Of a stretch of DNA of 64,000 nt, positions 40,001 through 50,755 are shown in pieces. Position 1 is the first letter of the stretch. Each line of letters starts with the position of its first letter. The notes beneath the pieces are model-generated. The model was not told where the DNA came from. It did no database searches and worked only from the letters and a program-made list of their open reading frames with translations. The position numbers and the translations under genes were made by a program. This DNA comes from Adenanthera pavonina (taxonomy: Eukaryota; Streptophyta; Magnoliopsida; Fabales; Fabaceae): the NCBI GenBank assembly GCA_026686845.1, contig JAIVEN010000010.1, forward strand, positions 39,530,001 through 39,594,000, in the 5' to 3' direction.

Positions 40001-42200
40001 TGTTGCTTTACGTGCGTGCTTAGCTTCGAATTGCAGCGTAAAAGCTGATGACACGTGTGAGAAAAGAGAGGAGGCTCGAGGCTCCAGGTGGACCCCACTT
40101 ACGATAAAGAGGCCCATTACTATTTTAAGTTGGGCCCAAACTTGACCCAAAAGACCACCTGCACGCAGTTCTAGTAATCACGGACTGTGGTCCCACACGC
40201 ATTTAGTTTTTTATTTGTTGGCCTATTACTAAATATTGACATTTTTATTTTAATTTTAAATATAGCACCTCTTAAAATATCTGAAATAATATTTATTATA
40301 TATTTTTTTAAAAATATTTTTATTTAATTTATTTTATAAAAAAAAGTAATAGATTAAATAAAAATAATTTTAAAAAAATATAACTTTTACCTAAATTAAT
40401 ATATTTAACTAATTTTAACTTTTATATTTAATTTATATAATTTAATTAAAAGAGTCTTATATCAAGTAAAAAAAAAAACTAAATGACTTTTCTTTTTTAT
40501 GGCACCCCCATATTGAAATAATATTAATTGATTAATTAAGTCTCTTCCCACAAAACTCAACTCACTTACTGACTCAATCTTTTCAATTTTCATGCTTCCC
40601 TCTAAATTACTTTTACCAGTTCCCTCCAATTCTTACTTGAACTGAACAATTAGTAACGATGGGCTCCATTCAATTATGCCAAAGAGAATGATATGACTTA
40701 CTAATTAATATTAATCTAATTAACCTAAACTTCTATTTAACAAAAAAAAAACCCATATGACTTGATTTAATCAATACAAGCTACAAAAAATATATATATA
40801 TATTTAATAAAAAACAATTTTTTAATATTTTGATCATTAAAATAACAATTATTGAAGGCCAATGCTTGATGGAAATTCTTTCTTTGTAAGAGAAGAGCCA
40901 ATCATAGAAAAGGTATGGATAACAATAATCGAGAAGGGCAAGAGGCAAAAGAACAGGGGCTATGCAAAAATAGCATCACAAGTTGAGAAGAGACGTGTAT
41001 GCCAGAAACAACACCGTGAAGCATCTCACAATCTTCAAATCAATGAAATGATTCTTATTTTTTATTTGTTTTATATACTAAATGAATTCCTCATTTCTTG
41101 TTATCAACAAATGTCTGCTTTTCTCTCAACTTGTTCCAATATGGGATCTAACGAGTCCCATGTGTCCTCCACATGCATCTCAATTCGTGTTCCATCAATT
41201 GGTGTCCCCCACCCCCACCTCTTCCACATTTCTTCCCAAATAACATATTCCCATAAATTTTATTTTCTACAAATTCATTCTTCCTTCATTTAAAATGCTC
41301 CTACAACTTTATAAGATATGACAAATGTAATATATCTGTAGTTATGTTGTATCTCTACTTCAAAAAACTATACGCGCCCATATCTCACATACACACACAC
41401 ACACGATTATTCTAACATGAATTTTTTTTTTCTTTCGTGAAACATGTTGGCCCGATATGAGTTATATTTTTACTTCATTAGTCTAAAGACTAATTCTTTT
41501 AATAGTAAGAGATCACTATAATAAGTTTCACTTATTTTGACAAAGGTATTTTTCAATACACATGTCACATAATTATAAATCATCGAATTTAGAATAACAT
41601 ACTTAAGGGATGACCCACTATCTACTAATTATATCAAGATTTTGTTGATAGTGGACTAAGTATCTTTTTTTAGTAATAGTATAAGAGATGGATATTAATT
41701 TAAAAATATTTGGAAGATAATAACCAGTATTAATACTCTTTCAAACATTTAAAATCTATTACCAATTTAAATTAATATAAGTGGTAGGATTTTCATTCCT
41801 TAAACAAATAATTGGAAATTCAATTTTCAGCTATTATACGAAGCAAACACAGTTGATAAGGTCCATTTTTATCTAATTAGATGGTCAAATTCATGAGCCT
41901 TAAAATTATTTTGGTATGAATTTGTAATTTTCATCAAAGGATGAATGTCTATGATAATAGTTCATAGTGATCATAAAAAAGCATGTGTATGGCAATACAA
42001 AAATTCAAAAAGAGTTAACAATAAAAAATTGAATTATGTTGTATGATCCAATTCATAAAAAATAAATAAAATGTTATTGATAGAAAAAAAAACTGTTGGT
42101 CGTGTAAAAAGAAAAAAACAAGGAAGAGAGAGAGAGGGGGGGGGGGGGTGGGGGAGCATTAATTAGAGGGGCAATCAATTTCATAGTAACGCAGCCCTTC
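37001..42200. other. AT-rich intergenic DNA with further MITE-like copies
   Basis: No gene is supported. MITE-like copies lie at about 39380-39612 and 40250-40480, sharing an AATAATATTTATTATA core with the copies at 34998 and 56565. The region also holds (TA)n near 37650-37672, (GA)n near 38012-38027 and (AC)n near 41388-41404. The open frames at 38541-38874 (-), 39881-40150 (both strands) and 40862-41293 (+) lack domain content. Confidence 0.5.
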
Positions 42201-42314
42201 ACTTGATTCCCCCCACTCCCTCCCTCCATAAGTAGCCACTCTTCCTCTTCTTCCCTCTTCCCATTCCAGTCCTCACACACTCTTTCTTTCCCTCTCTCTT
42301 TCTCTCTCTGTGCA
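42201..42314 (+). promoter_or_regulatory. pyrimidine-rich leader of the expansin gene
   Basis: The bases before the ATG at 42315 are almost pure C/T with short CTCT and TTCC repeats, typical of plant 5' UTRs of highly expressed genes. A run of 13 G at 42136-42148 followed by T and five more G lies just upstream. No certain TATA box was placed. Confidence 0.45.
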
Positions 42315-44705
42315 ATGGCTTACATAATCCCGCTCCTCTGCATTGTCTCTTTGGCCTCGCTTTCTCTGCTAACCTCCGCTCGAATCCCCGGAGTTTACAC
42401 CGGCGGCGCCTGGCAATCTGCTCACGCCACCTTTTATGGCGGCAGTGACGCTTCTGGAACTATGGGTACCCCTTTTTCTTCCTCACATTTCTCCTCTCTG
42501 CTTCTCTCTGTTTTCCTCTCTTCTTTCTTCACTCAAATTGCCTTTATCATCACCTCTCCGCTCAATTTCCCATGCATTTCTCTCTTTCTATTCTACAAAA
42601 ACCCATTTCCTTAACCCATCTCTGGTCTGGTCCCTCCTTCCCCTTTCCTAATGCACACCTGTTTTCCTTTTTATCCTTATTTCCAAATTTCCAACTCACA
42701 AGAAATATTTCCTTCATCGTCTTCTATTATTCACTGTACGAATCCGGAAAACCTCTCGTTCATTCCTACTTTTCCTTGCGAAATGCTGAGTACCTCTCTC
42801 TCCCATTGCTTACTCAAAATGCGCTACGTAACAAAAATCCCCCTCTAATTCATTCCAGTTTAAAAATTTCGAGAAACATATAATTAATTTCTATCGTTTA
42901 GTTGAATCAAGTTAAATTTCCTGAAACGATTGTGTAATGTGCATTTTTCAGGTGGTGCTTGTGGCTATGGAAATCTGTATAGCCAAGGCTATGGAGTGAA
43001 CACGGCAGCTTTGAGTACGGCTCTATTCAACAATGGCCTGAGCTGCGGCGCGTGCTTCGAGATCAAGTGCGACCAAGACCCCAAATGGTGCAACCCTGGG
43101 AGCCCTTCCATCATCGTCACTGCCACCAACTTCTGTCCTCCCAACTTCGCTCTTCCAAGCGACAATGGCGGATGGTGCAACCCCCCTCGTCCCCACTTCG
43201 ACCTCGCTATGCCCATGTTCCTCAAGATCGCTCAGTACCGTGCCGGAATCGTCCCCGTCACCTACCGCCGGTGAGTAATTCGTCTCTTCCCGACTTTTAG
43301 ACTATCTGTTTTGATGCGCAGAAAATATTGAACATGCATTGTTTAAAAGGGTATTGATCTATAAGTAAAAAATGAGTGTCCAATTTCCACTACAAGAGCA
43401 CCCTGCAATTATGAAATTAAAATGAAATTAGATTTTCAGAGCTGGATTACTTTCTGTTAGCCTCTTTTTAGCCGTCTGCATTAATGAAATTAAACATGAA
43501 TTGTGTTTGTCTCTGTTTTCAACTGGGTATTGATCTGTAAGTCAAAAGTAATTGCTACTGTATAATCCTACTGCAGTCATGAAATTTGTATATCTGAGCT
43601 GGGTCACGATTGTTTTCTCTTAGCTGTATCTTTGGATGTCCAGAAAACATCGAACCCACATTGTCCTTTCTGCGAGTTTCCAATTCCCAGTATAAATTTA
43701 GGAGCGTTGTGCAGTTATGAAAATTGCGTAATCAGAGCTGAATTTCTCACCATTTCCGAGATCCAGGTCCCATGCCGAACACAGATTAGCGCAGCAAGCT
43801 GTTGTCCCAAACACTGCATTCCCACTGTTGTCTTGTTCGCCGCTGTTTTTTTTCCCCCTGGAAACCAAGAAAAAGAAAAAAACTCACTCAGAATCTGCTC
43901 AGCAGTTATCATTTCATCAGATCCCATTCAGGTTTTCGTCGGTTACTCGAACAATACCAACGGAAACAAACCCAGCTCTTTTTGCTTCTTAATTCCTTCT
44001 CTTTGCTTCTGGATCCCTTTGGTGTTGTAAAGTCCAAAATAACCTCGTCCTTTCTGGCATAGAGAAGGTAAAATAGAAGTAGAACTGCTGTCTCCCAAGG
44101 GCATTCTAGTGCTTATGGGTCATATTTCGTATTTCCTCCGTCCATCGAGGGTAATATAGGAAAGTCAGCAGAGATTTATTCGAGAAAATAAAGAGATTTT
44201 ACCGGAAAATCAGGATAGGATAGGGCCTTTCCCGTGCACTCGAAAGTCAGAGGAAACATTTTACGCTGTTCCAAGCGTATGTTGTGTCACACGCCATACC
44301 AAAAAGGCTCCTGTTCTTGGGCGCTGTAAAAAAACTATAAAAAAAAATTAGTACTCCCTAGTAATGATTTTTTGTTGCTGTATGATTACGTACAGGGTGC
44401 AATGCAGGAAGATAGGGGGAATAAGATTCACGATCCACGGTTTCCGTTACTTCAACCTGGTTCTGATCACCAACGTGGCGGGTGCAGGGGATATCGTGAG
44501 GGCGAGCGTGAAAGGAGGCAAGACGAGCTGGATGAGCATGAGCCGAAACTGGGGGCAAAACTGGCAATCCAACGCCATTCTGGTGGGGCAGTCCCTGTCC
44601 TTTAGAGTGACCGGCAGTGACAGACGCACCTCCACCTCTTGGAACGTGGCACCTCCTAATTGGCAGTTTGGTCAAACCTTCACCGGAAAGAATTTCCGCG
44701 TCTAA
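42315..44705 (+). CDS. EXPA: alpha-expansin (EXPA3/EXPA9/EXPA4-like)
   Basis: Three exons, 42315-42465, 42952-43270 and 44396-44705, join in frame to 259 residues, the usual alpha-expansin length, with introns at typical alpha-expansin positions. A hydrophobic signal peptide (1 to about 22) precedes ARIPGVY. The first domain (GH45-like double-psi barrel) contains HATFYGGSDASGTMGGACGY, eight cysteines (54, 82, 85, 90, 97, 112, 126, 160) and the HFD motif at 132-134. The second domain (grass-pollen-allergen-like, cellulose binding) has conserved aromatics in SWMSMSRNWGQNWQSN and FGQTFTGKNFRV. Expansins loosen the cell wall at acidic pH without hydrolysis. The wording CRKIGGIRFT and FRYFNLVLITNVAGAGD suggests the EXPA3/EXPA4/EXPA9/EXPA16 group. 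The second intron is long (1125 bases) and contains diverged tandem repeats. Confidence 0.96.
43312..43755 (+). repeat. three diverged tandem copies of a 120-170-base unit inside expansin intron 2
   Basis: Three successive blocks share the same order of words. Copy 1 is about 43312-43480, copy 2 about 43481-43634 and copy 3 about 43635-43755. Shared pieces include GGGTATTGATCTATAAGT / GGGTATTGATCTGTAAGT, CAGAAAATATTGAACATGCA / CAGAAAACATCGAACCCACA, GCAATTATGAAATT / GCAGTCATGAAATT / GCAGTTATGAAAATT, and CAGAGCTGGATTAC / TGAGCTGGGTCAC / CAGAGCTGAATTTC. They are not coding. They look like an old local duplication. Confidence 0.6.
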
Positions 44706-47700
44706 GACTTTCATTGCGTTTGCGTGCTCACTTTCCCGCCTTCCGACTTTCCTATATTTTCCCGGGAATGTTTTGAAGTTGCGGAGAGTCAAACTTGAAT
44801 CAATCAAATAGGAAGAAAGAACAAAAGTAAGATATTAAGGGTAGATAGGAAAAGTGGGGGTGATTTTTATATTATCGTGAACGAGTGTGTGTGATTATGA
44901 ATGTGGAAGTTAACCTTTTTTTTTTGTTTTTCTTGGGTTGGAAAATGTTTAATGTGATTGAGATTAATTGTGTGTGAAAGACGACTTGGCTGGGCTGGGC
45001 TGAGGTGGCTGCAGAAGAAGGTGCATGTAGCCCGCAGCTTTATGCTTATATCAAAGTTAGATATTATTATGTCTTATATTTTATATCCTAAAATATAACT
45101 ATGTATTTCTGTTGTTAGTGTTTACTCTTTTCAACTAATTTATTTATAACTAAGTTATTTCCCGTAATAACCAAACAAACAGCATCGTTGGTTGTGTTCG
45201 TGGAAAAAGAGTAGCAACAAGCGTGATTTTCACATGGAAAGCTAACAAGACCAAAGAGGTGAAAGGATAATTCAAAACATTCCTAATGTGTTCATTGTCG
45301 CAGATTTTTTAAATATGATAATGTAACAAGTCCATAAATTTCTTTTATTGCTTATAAAATAATTTGGTGGCTGGGTGCAATATAAATTACCATCTACAGT
45401 TTATCCCATACTTGCCAATGAAGCTAACTCCGGGTGACTTCTATATATATATATATTATCATTAATTTAATGTGAAATATAAAAGATGTAAGCTCCATTC
45501 GACCTTTTTCTTTAAGAGAGGGGGAAAAAGAAGAGAGCAGATGATTGAAGCTGAAGGAAAATCGAAGAGAATTTATTCCATTGAAGGAAGTAGTATAAGT
45601 ATCACTTGACTCGTCTCAGCAAACAAAAATTAAAATATGTTGCAAAAGGAATTTCTGTCTTGCGTATTTGATTCCCCTTCCCCAACTTGATTTAACCTTT
45701 TACACCTTCTGGATAAAAATACATACGAATGTACGTATGTAGTCAAAAGCTAAAAAGTATTAAGGATCAAACACTAATCTTAATCATGTCACAAAAATCT
45801 ATACAACATTAAGGATCAAACATGTCACAAAAATTTCTTTCTCCTTCTACCTTTAATAAAATTCCTTTCATTTCTACCCTACCTAGCCCTAATCTTAATA
45901 ATTTCAAAAACATTCTAGCTGAAAATCTATACAACATTAAGGATCTATACATATAATCAATATTAATGTAAGGAAAAAAATTATTTTACGAATATTAAGA
46001 AAAGTAGTTTTAATTAGTTGAAACTAATTAATTCGTTTCACATTTTAAATTTCTTTCAAAATTACTTCTATTTAATTTAATACTAATTTGAATTACTGAT
46101 GTATTTAATGCATCATTAACTTCTTTTTAAAAACCTTAATGAAGGATAATTTTAGGAAAAAAATTTAATGCACCATTAACTCCCCTTTTCCCTTTTATAT
46201 TTATGACCACCAAAAAGAAAAAGTTTTTCCTTATAAATAGGGTCGGAGTAAAATATAAAACAAAAAAAATGTAGACAATTCATAATTTACGAAAATCACA
46301 TCTTGTTTCTCAAACTATATGTAACACACGAAGAAAATGTATCTAATTTCTCTTCGTAAAAAATCTTTGCATATTAACCATTGATAGTGTTGGAGATATT
46401 GGAGGGACCAAATCTACAAACATTGGAGCAAGGGATGAGAGAATATATGAACTCATGTCAAGCAAGTTGAGTTGCATATTCCATTTTGAGTGAATGAGGG
46501 GTTGAAAACCTAAACCTTAGAGTCCAAACTTGAAATGTTGGAATGTAATTGGCACAAACAAATCCCTCTGTTTAAGCCCTTTGTTTTTTCTTTGGTAGAT
46601 TTCATTCATTTGCATGCTGGTTGGTACACAATTCCATTTTGACCACATCCTCAAAAGAGCTTGCCCAAGATATGAATCTCATACAACAAAAGCAAAATTC
46701 TGTGGTACCCCTTATGTACATAGCATATATATCTTTCTATCTATTCTTGTCTATTCATAATGACCATTGACCTCTCCAAGATGTTTAGTTTATTTTTAAA
46801 TTTTATTGAAAAAAGAAAAGAGAATTGATCCTGGATTTACACCGAACTCAAGATGAGTTACACTATATGAATGGGGCAACTTCCTAATTTTTTTATATTT
46901 ATATAAAAATATGCATATGATGATGTCCTTATAACTTTCTGAAAAAATAAAATTTATTATTAAAAATTCATAACACCATATTATAATATTTTCAAATTGT
47001 ATAAATTAAATTGGGATACTTTAGTTTATTTATGCTTTGATTATTAAAAAAATATTATATAAAAAGATCTTAATTGTAATTGAACTGATCCAAATTTATC
47101 ACTATTATGCAACAGTGGAAAATTCGTTGATATTCATTAATCAATGGTTGTTGGTTCAAGTGGAAATGACTCGATTTCTTTTAAATAAGGTGATAGATTG
47201 AATCTTGTGAATAGAAACAATCATATTATGAGAGGCATTCAAAGTTGGGCCTGATAATACATCAATATGATTTGATAATTACCAAACACCAAATAGTTGC
47301 ATTAATAAAATCTTTTTGAGCCAATGCCCTCGCAGCATAATGGCGTGAAGGTCCCCTGCTGATGGTAAGTTGCAGGTTCAACCTCTCATGTTACATTAAA
47401 CTGTTAGCTTTGTAATCAAAAATTTTTTTTAGGGTCACGTGATGATCAAAGAGCCCAACCCAATGGCGAAGCACTTTGGAGGTGAATGGGCCCCCGCATA
47501 TGTAGAAGAATGAATGGCTTGCTTTTGTCCCACTCACGAGGAATTTTTCTTAAAGTACGTGTCCCTGTGGATGCTGGCTACATTTAATTAAGATTCGAAT
47601 AAATACACATCGTGTTAGAGGAAAAAAAATACAAACAAAATAAAAGTTTTACAACAAGATGCGGACTCCAATTCAAAAGAAACAAAATGGAAAGCCAAAG

Positions 47701-47799
47701 CAAATGAAGTAATTCTGATGACAGAGGAGATATCAGCAGGAGGAGCAGCTAGTAGTAGAAGCACCTTCTGACCCCTGGAACAGAACAGAACCAGCATCT
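44706..47799. other. expansin 3' UTR and intergenic DNA
   Basis: The first roughly 250 bases are likely expansin 3' UTR. Beyond that I see no gene. Small repeats occur at 45757-45950, where CTATACAACATTAAGGATC appears twice (about 45802 and 45927). A SINE-like segment is annotated near 47320-47410. Confidence 0.5.
47320..47410 (+). repeat. possible tRNA-derived SINE head
   Basis: The segment reads GCAGCATAATGGCGTGAAGG and, about 40 bases later, GCAGGTTCAACCTCTC. These resemble the box A and box B internal polymerase III promoters of tRNA-derived SINEs in sequence and spacing. It cannot fold as a normal tRNA. A related-looking segment lies at about 47145-47220. The end of the element is not defined. 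Confidence 0.35.
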
Positions 47800-47934
47800 T
47801 TATTCTTTATCAATAGGAGAGAACAAAAGAGGTGGCGGCTTTGTAATTGTGATGAGGGATGAGAGGTGCTTGTTGATCAATTCATGATCTTTAGGTTCAT
47901 ACTTGAAAGTTGAAACGAACTCGGCACAAGTTGA
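47800..47934 (-). pseudogene. possible relic of a NAC-domain N-terminus
   Basis: On the minus strand a 44-codon open stretch reads FVSTFKYEPKDHELINKHLS and on to KPPPLLFSPIDKE before a TAA at 47800-47802. The pattern (K/R)F.PKD.ELI...L followed by a proline-rich turn resembles subdomain A of NAC transcription factors. The required LPPGF start and all later subdomains are missing, and stops follow on both sides. It may be a decayed fragment of a NAC gene, or a chance resemblance. Confidence 0.3.
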
Positions 47935-49498
47935 CTGTCTGACAAAATATCTTCAAGCAATCACTGACTTTGAATCTTTGGAACAAGGGTCGGTCATTGT
48001 TTGCGCACAAGGAATATTTGCAATAATCATAATCTTTTGTACTTTTGGCCACAGAATTTTTCAGCATTACACTCCTTTCTTACCAACAATCTTCTTTTTT
48101 TTGTGTTTTTTGTTCACACACACACACATATATAGCAAGATTTGATTCGTACGATGGATTCCACACGTATAAATTAAAATTTGTTAAGGGAATTTCGTAT
48201 GCATGCACTTAACATGGATCCATAAGTATATGTGTATAAAATAGATTTTAATTGTTAGATATACATCCATGCAATACTAGTACAAAATTTTCATTCCCCC
48301 TAAAGTTTTTCTACTATAAAATTCTGATTACCAGTAGCACTTTTTTCTTGGCCAGGATTACGATTACGATCTAAAGCTCAAGAATATAACTAATTTTGAA
48401 ATTCAGACACCTTTTTTTGTTATTGTTGTCGGTGTCGTTGTTGATATTATTATTTTTCAATCTTACAAAATTCGCGAACAAAAGAAATACATGATAGTAA
48501 AATTTTCAAAATACTCCCTCTATTCCTTAATATAAAGGATATTTAGGAAACTTTTCTTATTCCAAAATATAAGAGATAAGAGAGGATTGTTTGGTGTATT
48601 GAATATTTTTTTTCAAAAAATATTCCTAGTTAAGTTAATACTTCCTCCGGTTCTTGATATAAGATCATTTTACTCGAATTACGTTTATTAAAAATAGAAG
48701 TTAAAATTATTTAGCTATCTCGATCTTTTAAAAAATTACATTGTCTTTCCAAAATTACCTTTATTAAATTCTTTTCTCTTATTCTCTCTCATGAATTAAA
48801 TAGGGATTTTTTTTATGATGCATAATAAATATTCCCTCATATTGTGGAAATGATCATATATTTAGAATTATGACAAAATATCTTATATTTAGAATCGAAG
48901 AGAGCACAATTTGTTCTTATTAATTATATGATATAAAAGTTATTAACAATAAATGAAGACATATTTGGAAATTACTTTGCATTTCTAACAAATTTAATAA
49001 TTCTAATTACTTTTCTTGGCCTGCATAATTTTATTTTTTATCTCTTATGTTAAATAGTGATAGATATATAAATCTAGAGCTCATGGAGTATAATAACGGT
49101 ATTTTTTTTTCATTTTACTTTGACAAAAAATGCCTGACATAAAGCTGATTTTTTTTTCAGCATTTTTCAATAAAACTATTTAATTCACTAAAAATTTTCT
49201 TTCTTTCTTTTTAAATTTAAGCAATCATACTTGTACACAAAAATTAGCAAAAACATATACTTAAATGCAAATAAATATGGGCCAAACCCAAACTTATTTT
49301 ATGGGCTTTAATTATAAGCCTTTTGTTTATTTGAATCTAAATTGAACAATTAAGAGCCCATTGGGCTTCAAACCCAGCCCGACTCTTTAACACATCAACA
49401 CTGATAGAATTATATGGGGAAAGGGCGGAGGCGTTTCGTCCTTTCTAATGTCTCTTGTACTATCATTTTTTACGCGCCGTCCTTTCCTCATCCAACAT
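47935..49498. other. AT-rich intergenic DNA with one clear MITE-like copy
   Basis: No gene is supported. The stretch 48640-48905 is a MITE-like copy, the reverse complement of a related copy at 56565-56828. The frame at 47903-48145 (+) is featureless. Confidence 0.5.
48640..48905 (-). mobile_element. MITE-like element, reverse-orientation copy
   Basis: It begins with CTTCCTCCGGTTCTTGATAT and ends with TATCTTATATTTAGAATCGAAG, giving imperfect inverted ends. Its middle aligns by eye with the reverse complement of 56565-56828 over most of its length (shared order: TTAGCTATCTCGAT / TTAACTACCTCGAT, CCAAAATTACCTTTATT / CCAAAACTACCTTTATT, CATAATAAATATTCCCTC / TATAATAAATACTACCTC). It is non-coding. 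Confidence 0.65.
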
Positions 49499-49602
49499 TA
49501 TATAGCATCTTATGTTGATGCTGTCCGTATCAGGGTTGATACGGATAGCATCAACAACATAAGATGCTGCTCTTCTTGCATTTAAGGAGTGATGCTATAT
49601 AC
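49499..49602. repeat. strong inverted repeat (hairpin), small MITE-like or miRNA-precursor-like
   Basis: The left arm 49505-49532 and right arm 49537-49567 are complementary except for one mismatch and a three-base insertion (TTG) in the right arm. They are separated by only four bases (GGGT). Outside this, TATATAGCATC at 49499-49509 is matched by GATGCTATATA at 49592-49602, extending the symmetry. It is far more stable than expected for the region and non-coding. Confidence 0.7.
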
Positions 49603-50755
49603 TTAATACTCTCATCCTTGTTAATCTCATTTTATACTCTTTATTATTTTTTCAAAACTAAACATTTACTTGTCTTATAATAGTGTGACAAAACATCTCT
49701 CTAAAATTTTTCTAGTTTGATTCAAATACCAATGTCTCCTCTTTGATCTAAGATGTGTCAATCAACATCTTATAATTTACCCAACCACTAATTAATCACC
49801 ATATGATAGCCAGATTACTGGGGATTAACTGCAAATTTACCTTAAAACTACTATTTAATCCTCCGCCACGGACTATCATCTTCTTACCACAGCCACAATG
49901 CTACCACTATCTGGTTAAGAGGTGCAGGTCCAAAAGAGTAAAGGCCCGTTTGATTTTCAGGTAATGAAGGATAAGTTTTGATTTCGTAAAGTATGTATGA
50001 TAAAAATTGATTTTTAAGAAATATGTTTATATGTAGATGATGTATTTGAAAATTGATTTTGACAAAACTCATGATTTTTCTCTAAATTAAACTTAAATTT
50101 TATCTCATGATTAATTTAACTTCCTTAGATTAAAATTTAATTTATATTTATTTAATTGAAAATATAATCTATTTCATATAACATTTTTTTAAAGGTTATG
50201 ATCTATAAATATTAAAATTTTGAGAGGGTATCTTAATTATTAGATAGAAGAAATTTTATGAGAATTTTATTTTCTTAGATTCACTATTTTTTCTCATTTT
50301 TATTGATCCATTTTTATCTAACTTCTTTTCAAACCCTGTTGGAGCCAACGGAAAAGCAACATTGGAGTCACTTCTACCTCAACTACGTTTACTTCCAAAC
50401 CACTTCTCCAATGTGATCTGGTGACACACCCAAACAGCTACTAAAAAAATGAAAACTTAGTTTTGAGGCCAAACCACCTATTTAAAGTGAAACCAAACAC
50501 ACCCTAAAACACTGAAAAGAATAAAAAAAAAAAAAGCAAGCACTATCCATATAATTTCAGTTGCAGTTATATACAGGGTTTTCAAGGATGCTAACAAGAA
50601 ACCTAACCCCTTGTGGACCCGCATCAGATTGCACTGTGCGACAAACTGACAATCAGGAGCAAATTGAGCAAAAATTTTGCTAGCGTATGCCAAAACACGA
50701 GGAAAACAGGAACTATATACATTGCTTACATAATTATGGTGTATGCCATAACCAG
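49603..50755. other. intergenic DNA and likely kinase 3' UTR
   Basis: No gene is supported. The part from about 50480 to 50755 is of higher complexity and is likely 3' UTR of the minus-strand kinase. The small open frames here have no recognisable features. Confidence 0.5.

Noticed and set aside
40862..41293. 143-codon open frame on the plus strand
   Set aside because: Composition follows the local DNA, no domain, no splice context and no upstream promoter-like sequence; treated as chance.
43632..44030. 132-codon frame in expansin intron 2
   Set aside because: It lies inside an intron, partly within the diverged tandem repeats, with no known domain; not supported as a nested gene.
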